NCBI GenBank assembly: GCA_947503265.1
Contig: CANNDC010000004.1
Coordinates: 124,001 to 188,000 of the forward strand
Direction of reading: 5' to 3'
DNA length: 64,000 nucleotides
Source of the DNA: an uncultured Alteromonadaceae bacterium
Lineage (GTDB): Bacteria; Pseudomonadota; Gammaproteobacteria; Enterobacterales; Alteromonadaceae
The translations under genes were made by a program, and so were the position numbers. Under the pieces are notes generated by a model. It ran no database searches. It had not been told where the DNA came from and saw nothing but the letters and a program-made list of their open reading frames with translations. Each line of letters opens with the position of its first letter. The stretch's first letter is position 1. Shown one piece after another: positions 23,849-33,346 of this stretch.

Positions 23849-25194
23849 TTAACTGCATACATTCGTTGAATATGATTTACTCTAAAGCCTAGCATAATTG
23901 CTGCTGCGGTTAATCCACAAATAAACCCTATCCAGAATCCCCGAGCTCCCATTGCAGGAACGATATAATCGGTAAGTGATAACAAAACGCCCGTAGGCAG
24001 CCCGATCAACCAATAGGCTATAAACGTAATTAAAAACATAGCTGTGGTGTCTTTGTAGCCCCGCAACGCGCCTGCTGAAATGGCTTGTATCGCATCAGAA
24101 AGTTGAAACATAGACGCGAGCAGAAGCAAACTCATTGCGAGTTCAATGACGTCATTTTCTGTAGTGTAGATTAGCGCAATCTGATGTCGGGCAAGAATGG
24201 TGATGCACGCAGTAAAAATGGCTATGCTTAAGCCAAGCAAAACCGCAGTTTTAGCGGCTAATTTTGCGCCATCGGTATCGTTTTTACCAAGCAAAAATCC
24301 AACTCTTATTGTAGTTGCCATACCTATGCTCAGAGGAAACATAAACATAAGCGCTGAAAAGTTAAGGGCGATTTGGTGTGATGCTACGGTTTGTGCTCCG
24401 AAGGGAGAAAGTAACAAAGCAACTACCCCGAACAAAGTCACTTCAAATAAAAGGGTCAGCGCAATGGGTAAGCCCAATTTAAACGTGGACACAATATCTG
24501 GAAGAAAGGGAGGAACTAGACGGTCGAACAACCTATAGTTTGATGTCGATTTCGAATAATAAATATATAAGCCAGTGCTGAACAACATGGCGGTAAATAC
24601 TAATGCGGTAGCAAGCCCACAACCAGCACCACCCATAGCAGGCGCACCAAATTTGCCGTAAATCAGGATGAAATTGGCTGGAATATTTACCAATAACCCG
24701 ACTACCATAATTATCATTGTGGGTTTAGTAATGGATAAACCTTCACAAAAATTTCTTAATACTTGGTAAGTGGCAAAAAGAGGGAGTGAATACAAAATAT
24801 AACTGACATATTCGACAGTGATGTCTCTCAATTGCGCTTCCATGGGCACCAAGGAAAACCAATAGGGTAAAAAAACACTAAGCAGCGATAACAAAGCTGC
24901 AATAGGAAGTACTAAATACAGACATTGGTAGCTAGCTTTTACGATTTGGGAGGTCTGAGCTGCGCCATCTAGCCTAGAGACAATGGGCGTTAACGCCAAT
25001 GTAAGTCCCTGAACGAAGCAAATTACCGGTAAAGTTATACTAAACCCAATAGCTACTGCTGCCATATCGGTAGCGGAAAATCGACCGGCCATGATGGTGT
25101 CTGATACGCCCATCAAAGTTTGAGTTACTTGCGCAACTAACAGAGGCCATGTCAATTTAATCAGGTTTTTAAGCTCGATTTTAAATGCGCTCAA
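23845..25194 (-). CDS. MATE family efflux transporter, NorM-like
   Basis: 449 residues with about 12 hydrophobic helices and the MATE opening LTWPLLVAQVTQTLMGVSDT. Such transporters export cationic drugs in exchange for Na+ or H+. The predicted start is a TTG (25194) whose bases overlap the moeA stop (TTGA), with no strong Shine-Dalgarno, so translation may depend on coupling to moeA. Its place between moeA and a MOSC gene is unusual; the exported substrate is unknown. Confidence 0.85.
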   Translation of the reverse strand: MSAFKIELKNLIKLTWPLLVAQVTQTLMGVSDTIMAGRFSATDMAAVAIGFSITLPVICFVQGLTLALTPIVSRLDGAAQTSQIVKASYQCLYLVLPIAALLSLLSVFLPYWFSLVPMEAQLRDITVEYVSYILYSLPLFATYQVLRNFCEGLSITKPTMIIMVVGLLVNIPANFILIYGKFGAPAMGGAGCGLATALVFTAMLFSTGLYIYYSKSTSNYRLFDRLVPPFLPDIVSTFKLGLPIALTLLFEVTLFGVVALLLSPFGAQTVASHQIALNFSALMFMFPLSIGMATTIRVGFLLGKNDTDGAKLAAKTAVLLGLSIAIFTACITILARHQIALIYTTENDVIELAMSLLLLASMFQLSDAIQAISAGALRGYKDTTAMFLITFIAYWLIGLPTGVLLSLTDYIVPAMGARGFWIGFICGLTAAAIMLGFRVNHIQRMYAVK

Positions 25195-26393
25195 AATAGT
25201 TGGACTTGAACTTGAGAGCCTTTGGGAACGTTACTCTGTTGTTGTTCTAATACAACATAGCAGTTTGCATTAGCCACGGAAGTCATTAAACCTGACCCTT
25301 GTTTACCATTGGGTTTTGCCATGAGATTTCCAGAGTCATCCAAAAAGCAAATGCTACGTTGAAAGTCTGTTCTGCCAGGCCGCTTGTAGAAATTTTCAGA
25401 TGCGGTTGCTTTTAAGAGCATAGGCGTTTTTCTTTTCTGACCACTAAGACGATTTAATACCGGCAACACTAATGTTTCAAAGGTGACATAAGAGGAAACA
25501 GGGTTACCGGGTAATCCACAAAAAATGGCTTTACCAATTGTACCAAACGCAAAAGGTTTACCCGGTTTTATGGCCACTTTCCAAAAGTTAATCTGGCCAA
25601 TTTCATCCAACACCTGCTTAATATAATCGGCATCACCCACGGAAACTCCTCCGCAAGTAATAACCAGATCTGCTTGTTCACTGGCTGCTTTTAATGCCTG
25701 TTTTATCCGCTTTGGATCATCTTTAATGATGCCAAAATGAATAATATCGATGTTATTTTCTGATAAAAGTGCATGAAGTGCATAACGATTGCTTTCGTAA
25801 ATTTGCCCCGGTTGTAAAATACCGTCGGGCTCAACTAATTCATCACCCGTAGCAATGAGTGCAACGCGAATCTTTCTAGTGACAATCACTTTAGAAATTC
25901 CAATAGAAGCGATCAACGACAAGTGTGCAGGTGATAACTCTGTACCCGAAGCAATTACAGTAGAATCTTGACTAATATCCTCACCAGCTTGTCTAATATT
26001 CTGGCCTTTTCTTACCGATTGCAGAAAACTAACCTGGTTTGAGATAGCTTCGGTGTTTTCCTGCATTTCTACCACATCAGCTCCATTTGGAATCGGTGCA
26101 CCTGTGGTAATTCTGACACATTCGTCGACCTGCAAGTCTCGATCATATGTTGCTCCAGCTAACACTTTACCCATTAAAATCAAAGGTTTGGATAAATCTG
26201 ACATGCTGTTAAATGCATAGCCATCCATAGCAGAATTATCTACAGGAGGAACATTAACTGGAGAAATAAGATCGTTGGCTAGGATACGCTTGGAAGCATC
26301 AAATAGACTCACTTCTTCAGTCGAGTTTATTGCTGATGTTACAGCAAGCATGTTAGCAAGCGCATCTGCTATGGGCATTAATCCGGTTTTCAT
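25191..26393 (-). CDS. moeA: Molybdopterin molybdenumtransferase MoeA
   Basis: Inserts molybdate into adenylylated molybdopterin, the last step before Mo-MPT. 400 residues, with VPPVDNSAMDGYAF, ITTGAPIPNGADVVEMQENT, the MoCF domain segments TGDELVEPD, ITCGGVSVGDADYI and KPGKPFAFG, and a C-terminal beta domain. It overlaps TraB/GumN upstream (ATGA) and MATE downstream. It lies ~22 kb from the moa genes, with moeB and mogA not seen in the window. Confidence 0.94.
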   Translation of the reverse strand: MKTGLMPIADALANMLAVTSAINSTEEVSLFDASKRILANDLISPVNVPPVDNSAMDGYAFNSMSDLSKPLILMGKVLAGATYDRDLQVDECVRITTGAPIPNGADVVEMQENTEAISNQVSFLQSVRKGQNIRQAGEDISQDSTVIASGTELSPAHLSLIASIGISKVIVTRKIRVALIATGDELVEPDGILQPGQIYESNRYALHALLSENNIDIIHFGIIKDDPKRIKQALKAASEQADLVITCGGVSVGDADYIKQVLDEIGQINFWKVAIKPGKPFAFGTIGKAIFCGLPGNPVSSYVTFETLVLPVLNRLSGQKRKTPMLLKATASENFYKRPGRTDFQRSICFLDDSGNLMAKPNGKQGSGLMTSVANANCYVVLEQQQSNVPKGSQVQVQLF

Positions 26394-27247
26394 AGTTTGG
26401 ATACTTTATAACCTTTATTTGACAACATGGTTAATACACTGTCTGGCCCAGCGAGATGAGCAGCGCCAACTAAAACAAATTCCGTTGATTTGTTGCCAAA
26501 AAGCGCTTCAATTTTAGGTATCCAATTTTTATTACGATCTGCCAAAATTTCATCATAAATTTGCGGATATGAAGACTTCATTTCTACGATGGCAACTTCT
26601 TCCATCAGCTTCATATCACCTGATTTCCAAGCGCTCATCAAGTTTGCTAAATCAGTTCGAATATTTTTCACTTCTTCAAGCGAGTAAGCAATCATACTGT
26701 CTTCTTGACCTTTACCTAAATCAGCCAATAAAGACATTTGCTCCATAGGTTCTTCAAACCAAATTTGCTGCTTACCATCACCTGTGGCTTTAGTAGAGTA
26801 GTACATATCGACACCAGCACTATTTATACCCATCATTTGCATTTCGATAATACTCAGGGTTATTGCTAGAAATCCTGGCTTAAAATTAACAAAATTCTGA
26901 AAAGGAATATTTCGCTCTTTAAAATGCGACATCAATTTATTTAGGGTTTCATCTGAAACAAAATCTTTAATTGTTTTACCATCGGATAAGAAAATTAAAG
27001 GTCCTATTTGTTGTTGAAATTCAGGGGTATTAAGCACTGCAATATCAGTTTCAAACACTAAGGTATCTGATTTTTTATAAGCGTTGTCGTATTCTGTCGG
27101 TAAGGGATAGTCACTTTCACTTAACAAATGGATCGTTCCACCGACGAAAATGCTGTCATTTCCTTTGCTCACTTTCCATACAGATGCGGCATGCAAGTTT
27201 AAAGACAAAGAAAACAGGGCAAGTAACAGCATAAATTTTTTAGACAT
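26390..27247 (-). CDS. TraB/GumN family secreted protein
   Basis: 285 residues with an N-terminal signal peptide (~1-20, ending LNLHAAS). The family markers GGTIHLL (~36-42) and the C-terminal GAAHLAGPDSVL (~264-275) resemble the metal-binding GxxH pair of the Tiki/TraB fold. Bacterial function is not settled. It is the first gene of the TraB-moeA-MATE-MOSC operon and diverges from nirB. A TTTGAAAGTCC leader precedes the start. Confidence 0.8.
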   Translation of the reverse strand: MSKKFMLLLALFSLSLNLHAASVWKVSKGNDSIFVGGTIHLLSESDYPLPTEYDNAYKKSDTLVFETDIAVLNTPEFQQQIGPLIFLSDGKTIKDFVSDETLNKLMSHFKERNIPFQNFVNFKPGFLAITLSIIEMQMMGINSAGVDMYYSTKATGDGKQQIWFEEPMEQMSLLADLGKGQEDSMIAYSLEEVKNIRTDLANLMSAWKSGDMKLMEEVAIVEMKSSYPQIYDEILADRNKNWIPKIEALFGNKSTEFVLVGAAHLAGPDSVLTMLSNKGYKVSKL

Positions 27248-27395
27248 ATTTGAAAGTCCTTTTGGAATTATAGAATTGTTCGCCCAAATGCATTGATGTT
27301 AGTTTGGACAATCGAAAGATGATTATTATGCCTTGAGATTGACACATAAAATAGACCCCAAAATGCTGCAAATTCATTAGCTCTCGAGCCTCTTA

Positions 27396-27412
27396 CGCAC
27401 CTCATTAGTGCA
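27396..27412. promoter_or_regulatory. NtrC-like binding site upstream of nirB
   Basis: CGCACCTCATTAGTGCA compared with the NtrC consensus TGCACYANNNTRGTGCA matches 12 of 14 defined positions. It lies ~100 bp before the expected start of the nirB transcript, the normal enhancer distance for sigma-54 promoters. The TraB/nirB divergent region (27248-27641) contains this, the promoter and the leader below. Confidence 0.55.
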
Positions 27413-27474
27413 TAAATACCTCTTCTAAACCTATGCTTTAAAATTAACTTGTTGAAAATATTGAATAAAATAAG

Positions 27475-27492
27475 TTGGCACAAAAAATGGAT
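27475..27492 (+). promoter_or_regulatory. Sigma-54-like promoter for nirB (imperfect)
   Basis: TTGGCACAAAAAATGGAT has the -24 element TTGGCAC and correct spacing (GG-N10), but the -12 element has GG in place of the usual GC. With this element transcription would start near 27502, giving a ~140-base leader. The nrtA promoter in this window matches better. Confidence 0.4.
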
Positions 27493-27508
27493 TAGCCTTC
27501 AGCAAATA

Positions 27509-27570
27509 AGCCAAAAACGCGTTTGGTTACATATTAATTGAGGCAGTCAGTGTCTCATGGCAAAGAAGCC
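27509..27570 (+). promoter_or_regulatory. ANTAR-target leader hairpins P1 and P2 before nirB
   Basis: P1 is AGCCAAA[AACGCG]TTTGGTT at 27509-27528 and P2 is GGC[AAAGAA]GCC at 27559-27570. Both have six-base loops with A at position 1 and G at position 4, the mark of RNAs bound by ANTAR antiterminators. P2's GCC is also part of the 5' arm of the terminator that follows, so the two folds exclude each other. A third stem (TGAGGC/GTCTCA, 27539-27557) sits between. NasT, the ANTAR protein, is encoded 8 kb downstream. Confidence 0.75.
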
Positions 27571-27615
27571 TGCTTTTATCAGATTACTAATGATCTGAGC
27601 AAAGCAGGCTTTTTT
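27566..27615 (+). terminator. Leader (attenuation) terminator before nirB
   Basis: AAGCCTGCTTT (27566-27576) pairs with AAAGCAGGCTT (27601-27611), with a further internal stem (TCAGATTA/TGATCTGA, one mismatch) and a run of T to 27615. It sits 26 bases before the nirB start codon, so it must be bypassed for expression of nirBD-nasA. Confidence 0.85.
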
Positions 27616-27641
27616 ATTGCATAAACATAGAGGAAAGATCC

Positions 27642-30215
27642 GTGGCACAAGTGAAAGTAGTTGTTGTTGGTAACGGCATGGTTGGTCATCATTTTGTTGA
27701 GCAATTAAGGCAAAAATCAGAAAACGCAATGATAACAGTGTTGTCTGCAGAACCTAGGCTTGCCTATGACAGGGTTCATTTGTCTGAGTTCTTTTCTGGA
27801 AAAACAGCTGAACAATTGGCATTGACCACTGAAGAGAATTATCAGCGCTTGAACGTGGATTTTCATGTCAACGCAAGAGTGGTAAAAATTGATAGTGAGA
27901 AGAAATCCGTTGAAACTCAGTCAGGTCAGGTTTTTGAATACGACAAACTCGTTCTGGCTACTGGCTCTTATCCATTTGTTCCCCCTATTCCTGGAAATAA
28001 TCAAGAACACTGTTTGGTGTATCGCACGATTGAAGATCTCGAAGCTATTCAAGCTTCCGCTGATTGCAGCAAGGTTGGTGTTGTTGTAGGTGGCGGTCTA
28101 TTGGGGCTAGAAGCGGCTAATGCATTAAAACAAGCAGGTTTGAAAACCCATGTTGTGGAATTTGCACCACAATTAATGGGGGTGCAAGTTGATACGCGTG
28201 GTGGTGAATTACTCAAAGCAAAAATCGAAGAGCTTGGCGTGACTGTGCATACTCAAAAAGCCACACAAGTTATCGAGGCCATGGAAACCGTTAAAGACAG
28301 TGATTCTGATTGTCGCTATCGTATGTGTTTTGCTGATGGTACACATTTAGATACTGATATGATTTTGTTTTCTGCGGGTATCAGACCCTCAGATAATCTC
28401 GCTCGTGAATTCGATATCGAAATTGGTGAGCGAGGTGGCATTGTGGTGAATAATCAATGTCAAACTTCCGTACAGGATATTTACGCAATAGGTGAATGTG
28501 CACTATGGAATAAGTTTATATTTGGATTAGTTGCTCCTGGTTACACTATGGCGAGAGTTGTTGCTGACAATATCATGGGTGGCAACGAAGATTTCCTTGG
28601 TGCTGATATGAGCACCAAACTGAAACTAATGGGAGTGGATGTAGGCTCGATTGGAGATGCACATGGCAGAACTGCAGGTGCTTTGTCTTACACCTACGAA
28701 AATCAACCTAAGGGAATTTATAAAAAGATTGTTGTTGATGCAAACCAACAAAAATTGCTAGGGGCGGTATTAGTCGGAGATAACGGCGAATACGATACCT
28801 TATTGCAGTATGCATTGAATGGCATTGACTTACCTGAATCTCCAGAGAGCTTAATACTGCCTTCCTCTTCAGATGCCCCTTTACTTGGAGCAGATTCACT
28901 GCCAGCAGAAGCGACAATTTGTTCTTGTCACAATGTTTCCAAAGGCGACATAGTCAATCTGATTGATCAGGGCACTTGCGAATTGGCAGAAATCAAAGGT
29001 TGTACCAAGGCAAGCACGGGTTGTGGAGGTTGTACGGCGCTGTTAAAGAATGTCGTCGATACCGAACTAGAAAAACGTGGTGTCGAGGTCAACAAAGATC
29101 TGTGTGAACACTTCGCATATTCAAGACAAGACTTATTTAACCTGATTAAAGTTCAAAAGATTAAATCGTTTGATGAATTGTTAGCAAATCATGGCAAAGG
29201 AGCTGGTTGCGAAATTTGTAAACCTGCTGTGGGATCGATTCTCGCTTCAGTGTGGAACGAATTTGTGCTTAAACCTGAACATGTCGCTCTACAAGACACC
29301 AACGACACATATCTAGCCAATATGCAAAAAGATGGCACCTATTCTGTCGTTCCTCGTATCGCTGGGGGCGAAATAACACCTGAAAAATTAATTGTTCTTG
29401 GTGAAGTTGCAAAGAAATATAAGTTGTATACCAAGGTTACAGGTGGACAACGAATCGATTTGTTTGGAGCACGTGTTGATCAACTTCCTCTTATTTGGGA
29501 AGAGCTGTTAGCTGCTGGTTTTGAAACGGGCCATGCTTATGCGAAATCACTTCGTACGGTTAAATCTTGTGTCGGCAGCACATGGTGTCGTTTTGGCGTG
29601 CAGGACAGTGTAGGTCAGGCTATTGATCTAGAAAACCGCTACAAAGGCTTACGTGCTCCACACAAACTAAAAATGGCAGTATCTGGTTGTACACGTGAGT
29701 GTGCTGAAGCACAAAGTAAGGATATCGGCGTGATTGCAACCGAAAATGGTTGGAATTTATATGTTTGCGGAAACGGTGGAATGAAGCCAAGACACGCAGA
29801 CTTGTTTGCGACTGATTTAGATACAGAAACGCTGCTTAAGTATATTGACCGAATATTAATGTTCTATGTTCGCACCGCTGACAGATTGCAACGTACGTCA
29901 GTTTGGATGGATAACATGGAAGGTGGCTTGGAGTATCTACAACAAGTCGTTATTGAAGACTCGTTAGGTTTGGCTGAAGAGCTTGAAAACCAGATGCAAC
30001 ATATAGTTGATAGCTACCAGTGTGAATGGAAAACGGCGATTTCAACACCTACTTCAAAGGCGAGATTCAGACAATTTGTTAATAGTGACAAGTCGGATGT
30101 GAATATCATGTTCATTGAAGAAAGAGACCAAATTAGACCTGCTACTGAAGCTGAAAAAACGAAAGTGATGACTAGCCAGTCTGAAAACGATTTGTTGCTT
30201 GAACCACAAGTATAA
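27642..30215 (+). CDS. nirB: Nitrite reductase [NAD(P)H] large subunit NirB
   Basis: Cytoplasmic siroheme enzyme reducing nitrite to ammonium; 857 residues. Order: FAD/NAD(P)-binding reductase (GNGMVGHHF at ~8-16, GGGLLGLEAANAL at ~148), BFD-like 2Fe-2S domains (CSCHNVSKGD, GCGGCTALL, ~427-500), then the sulfite/nitrite reductase half-domains with the 4Fe-4S/siroheme cysteines in SCVGSTWCRFG (~643-653) and SGCTRECAEAQ (~680-690). It starts with GTG (27642) behind AGAGGAAAG. First gene of nirB-nirD-nasA-trpD2-like. No siroheme synthase is seen nearby. Confidence 0.95.
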   Translation: MAQVKVVVVGNGMVGHHFVEQLRQKSENAMITVLSAEPRLAYDRVHLSEFFSGKTAEQLALTTEENYQRLNVDFHVNARVVKIDSEKKSVETQSGQVFEYDKLVLATGSYPFVPPIPGNNQEHCLVYRTIEDLEAIQASADCSKVGVVVGGGLLGLEAANALKQAGLKTHVVEFAPQLMGVQVDTRGGELLKAKIEELGVTVHTQKATQVIEAMETVKDSDSDCRYRMCFADGTHLDTDMILFSAGIRPSDNLAREFDIEIGERGGIVVNNQCQTSVQDIYAIGECALWNKFIFGLVAPGYTMARVVADNIMGGNEDFLGADMSTKLKLMGVDVGSIGDAHGRTAGALSYTYENQPKGIYKKIVVDANQQKLLGAVLVGDNGEYDTLLQYALNGIDLPESPESLILPSSSDAPLLGADSLPAEATICSCHNVSKGDIVNLIDQGTCELAEIKGCTKASTGCGGCTALLKNVVDTELEKRGVEVNKDLCEHFAYSRQDLFNLIKVQKIKSFDELLANHGKGAGCEICKPAVGSILASVWNEFVLKPEHVALQDTNDTYLANMQKDGTYSVVPRIAGGEITPEKLIVLGEVAKKYKLYTKVTGGQRIDLFGARVDQLPLIWEELLAAGFETGHAYAKSLRTVKSCVGSTWCRFGVQDSVGQAIDLENRYKGLRAPHKLKMAVSGCTRECAEAQSKDIGVIATENGWNLYVCGNGGMKPRHADLFATDLDTETLLKYIDRILMFYVRTADRLQRTSVWMDNMEGGLEYLQQVVIEDSLGLAEELENQMQHIVDSYQCEWKTAISTPTSKARFRQFVNSDKSDVNIMFIEERDQIRPATEAEKTKVMTSQSENDLLLEPQV

Positions 30216-30229
30216 TAGGAGAGTTGAAA

Positions 30230-30604
30230 ATGTCCGAAGAATGGATCCAAGTCTGTAAAAAAAGTGACCTAGTTAAGAATTCGGGTGTGTGTGCGTTAGT
30301 CAACGACAAACAAGTTGCGTTGTTTTGCCTACCAACAGGCGCCGCCAATGATGCTGAACTGAAAGTCGTGGCCACCAGTAATTGGGACCCAATAGGCAAA
30401 GCCAATGTGTTGTATCGAGGTTTATTAGGCAGCAAGCAATTGGCAGATTCTGAAAATGATGCTATGTATTTCGTTGCCTCTCCACTTTATAAACAACGCT
30501 ATTGTCTTGAGACTGGCCGATGTATCGATAGCGATGAAGTAGCCATTGATATCCACCAAGTTAAGTTGGAAAACGACAGCCTTTTTGTCAAGTTAGCTGG
30601 CTAG
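30230..30604 (+). CDS. nirD: Nitrite reductase small subunit NirD
   Basis: 124 residues, Rieske-fold partner of NirB. The start ATG at 30230 follows AGGAGAG at 30217-30223; a TTG two codons upstream is less likely. The fold segments NVLYRGLLGSKQ and FVASPLYKQRYCLETGRC are typical of NirD. It lacks the paired C-x-H Rieske ligands, as normal for NirD. It lies between nirB (14 bp) and nasA (3 bp). Confidence 0.92.
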   Translation: MSEEWIQVCKKSDLVKNSGVCALVNDKQVALFCLPTGAANDAELKVVATSNWDPIGKANVLYRGLLGSKQLADSENDAMYFVASPLYKQRYCLETGRCIDSDEVAIDIHQVKLENDSLFVKLAG

Positions 30605-30607
30605 CAG

Positions 30608-33346
30608 ATGGACGCAAAAAGCATTCAGGTAAAGAAAGCTTGTTTGGTTGAAACTACCTGCCCATATTGTGGAGTTGGTTGTGGAGTTGATGCCGAACTT
30701 GCTACTGACAAACTTGGTAACACGCAATTAATAGGCGTGAGCGGTACAAACAACCATCCGGCAAACTTTGGTAAACTTTGCGTAAAAGGGACTAATCTAG
30801 CTAAGACCAACGATGTTAATGGGCGTTTATTAGCGCCGGAAATCGACGGAAAGCGCACGGATTGGTCAACAGCAATAAACCAAGTTGCCAACATTTTTGA
30901 TAAAACGATAGCCGAGTATGGTCCTGATTCAGTCGCTTTTTATGTATCAGGGCAACTTTTGACAGAAGACTACTATGTCGCCAATAAGTTGATGAAAGGC
31001 TACATTGGTAGTGCCAATATCGATACCAATTCTCGGCTCTGCATGTCTTCAGCTGTTGCGGCTTACAAGCGTTCATTTGGCGCGGATGCCGTGCCTTGTA
31101 GCTACGAAGACTTAGACTGTTCTGAGTTGTTGATTTTGGTTGGCTCAAATGCAGCATGGACGCATCCTGTGCTGTTTCAGCGTATGGAGCGTGCTAAAAA
31201 ACGCAATCCTAACACCAAAATTGTGGTGATTGATCCACGTAAAACAGCCAGTTGTGAACTAGCTGATTTGCATCTGCAAATTAAACCTGGCAGTGATGTT
31301 GCCTTGTTTAATGGTTTGCTATCTTTCTTACATGCTAACGAATTCGTTGATAGTGAGTTTGTAGACAAGCATACCAACGGATTTGATGATGCGCTTAACA
31401 TGGCAATGCAATTGTCAAATGAGCAGCTATCTAGTCTTTGTGATCTACCCCTAGAAAGACTTCAACAGTTCTATCAACTGTTTGCTCAAACTGGCTCAGC
31501 AGTCACTTTCTATTCTATGGGGGTTAACCAGTCTAGCTCGGGCGTAGACAAAGCTAATGCGATTATTAACTGTCATTTGGCTACAGGTAAAATCGGTAAA
31601 CCTGGTTCGGGGCCATTTTCGATTACCGGACAACCCAATGCCATGGGGGGACGTGAAGTGGGTGGACTTGCAAATATGCTAGCGGCCCATATGGACATAG
31701 AAAATTCACAACATAAAGAATTGGTTCAAGAATTTTGGCAATCACCGAATATACCGAATCGAGCGGGACTCAAAGCGGTTGATCTTTTTGACCGGGTAGA
31801 AAAAGGTGAAGTCAAAGCTATTTGGATCATGGCGACCAATCCGCTTGTTAGTATGCCAAATAGAATGAAAATTGAGTCGGCCCTAACAAAATGCCCTCAC
31901 GTTATCGTCTCTGATTGTGTCAGTGATAACGACACATTGAAATTTGCTGATATTCGTTTGCCAGCGACATCCTGGTCAGAGAAAAATGGTACGGTTACTA
32001 ATTCTGAACGCAGAATATCTCGACAAAGAGGGTTTATAACACCTTCTGGGCGAGCAAGACATGATTGGCAAATTATTTGTGACGTTGCCAAAGCGATGGG
32101 GTACCAATCCGCGTTCGATTTTGACCACCCTTCACAAATATTTGATGAACATGCCAGGCTCAGTGCTTATCAAAACCACGAAAATGGTGTGCTTCGAGAT
32201 TTTAACTTGAATGGGTTAATGAATTTAACTAAAGCGGAATATAACAATCTGAAACCGGTGCAGTGGCCAGTTTTAGATGACGATAAAAAGGGCACAGAGC
32301 GGCTTTTTACTGATAACAAGTTTTACACACCAAATCAAAAAGCCAATTTCATTGGAGTCGAGTTCAATCTGCCATCTTCATCGGTAAGTAGCGCGTATCC
32401 ATATGTGTTAAATACAGGTAGATTGCGTGATCAATGGCATACAATGACGCGCACAGGGAAAGCGCATGAACTCATGATGCACACACCTAATGCAAGTTTG
32501 TCCATTCATCCCATTGACGCTGAGGCATTGTCAATTTCAGAAGGCGATTTAGTTTGTATTAATTCTCAGTTTAGTGCCGACAAGCCTCTTGTATTGCCTG
32601 CAAAAATCAGCGACGAAACGCGAAAAGGTGAGTTGTTTGTACCAATTCATTGGAGCGAAACTTGGGGCTCTTCCAACAGTATTGCTAGATTGTTCGGAGA
32701 TGCACAAGATGCTATTTCAGGACAACCTGAATTAAAATTTGCAGCGGTAAACATCGTAAAACAAAAGGTCACGCGTTTCGCAAGCGTGTTATCCATTGAT
32801 CCTATTGACGAGAGTCTGTTGAAAGGTTTTGACTATTGGACTAAGCAACTCAGTGCATTTGGATTTATTTACCAAATTGCACAATTAAGAGAAGAAAGTA
32901 GTTTTACGAATCTGATAGAAAAACTGACTCTCGTGGAAGTTTGGTTAACGAAGGGAGATGAAGCTAGCCTTACTGGGCTTGGCTATAAGCAAGATAAATT
33001 ACACACTTTTTACCATTCTCAAATGCACAGCTTTACTATTAATGAAGAATGGTTGACCACGCTTTTCCAATCGGAAAATATATCCGAAAGTGACAGAAGT
33101 CATTTATTACGGAACTCGACCCCTGACTCTTACACCAAGGGTAAATTGATATGCAGTTGTTATAAAGTACATGAATCAAGCATAATTGATGCTATTCTCG
33201 CCGGAGCTGATTCAGTGGAAGCATTGGGGCAAGAATTACAATGTGGTACTAATTGCGGATCATGCAAATCTGAACTAAGTCAGTATGTTCGAAAATTAAA
33301 ACTGTCAAAATCTGATCGTATAGAAGTGGAAGAAATAGAATGCTAG
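30608..33346 (+). CDS. nasA: Assimilatory nitrate reductase catalytic subunit NasA
   Basis: Cytoplasmic Mo-bisMGD enzyme reducing nitrate to nitrite; 912 residues. The N-terminal 4Fe-4S site is CPYCGVGC (C18, C21, C25) with GKLCVKG (~58). The Mo-ligand Cys is expected in SRLCMSSAVAAYKRSFG (~145). The C-terminus carries a BFD-like 2Fe-2S domain (ICSCYKVHESSI and CGTNCGSCKSEL, ~848-895), probably the entry for electrons; no separate NasB/NasC reductase is present in the window. It overlaps the next gene by 7 bases. The moa genes supplying its cofactor are at 47-51 kb. Confidence 0.95.
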   Translation: MDAKSIQVKKACLVETTCPYCGVGCGVDAELATDKLGNTQLIGVSGTNNHPANFGKLCVKGTNLAKTNDVNGRLLAPEIDGKRTDWSTAINQVANIFDKTIAEYGPDSVAFYVSGQLLTEDYYVANKLMKGYIGSANIDTNSRLCMSSAVAAYKRSFGADAVPCSYEDLDCSELLILVGSNAAWTHPVLFQRMERAKKRNPNTKIVVIDPRKTASCELADLHLQIKPGSDVALFNGLLSFLHANEFVDSEFVDKHTNGFDDALNMAMQLSNEQLSSLCDLPLERLQQFYQLFAQTGSAVTFYSMGVNQSSSGVDKANAIINCHLATGKIGKPGSGPFSITGQPNAMGGREVGGLANMLAAHMDIENSQHKELVQEFWQSPNIPNRAGLKAVDLFDRVEKGEVKAIWIMATNPLVSMPNRMKIESALTKCPHVIVSDCVSDNDTLKFADIRLPATSWSEKNGTVTNSERRISRQRGFITPSGRARHDWQIICDVAKAMGYQSAFDFDHPSQIFDEHARLSAYQNHENGVLRDFNLNGLMNLTKAEYNNLKPVQWPVLDDDKKGTERLFTDNKFYTPNQKANFIGVEFNLPSSSVSSAYPYVLNTGRLRDQWHTMTRTGKAHELMMHTPNASLSIHPIDAEALSISEGDLVCINSQFSADKPLVLPAKISDETRKGELFVPIHWSETWGSSNSIARLFGDAQDAISGQPELKFAAVNIVKQKVTRFASVLSIDPIDESLLKGFDYWTKQLSAFGFIYQIAQLREESSFTNLIEKLTLVEVWLTKGDEASLTGLGYKQDKLHTFYHSQMHSFTINEEWLTTLFQSENISESDRSHLLRNSTPDSYTKGKLICSCYKVHESSIIDAILAGADSVEALGQELQCGTNCGSCKSELSQYVRKLKLSKSDRIEVEEIEC

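Noticed and set aside
27268..27483. 71-codon minus-strand frame in the TraB/nirB gap
   Set aside because: It covers the NtrC-like and sigma-54-like sites, has no ribosome site that I can see, and is unlike any known family.
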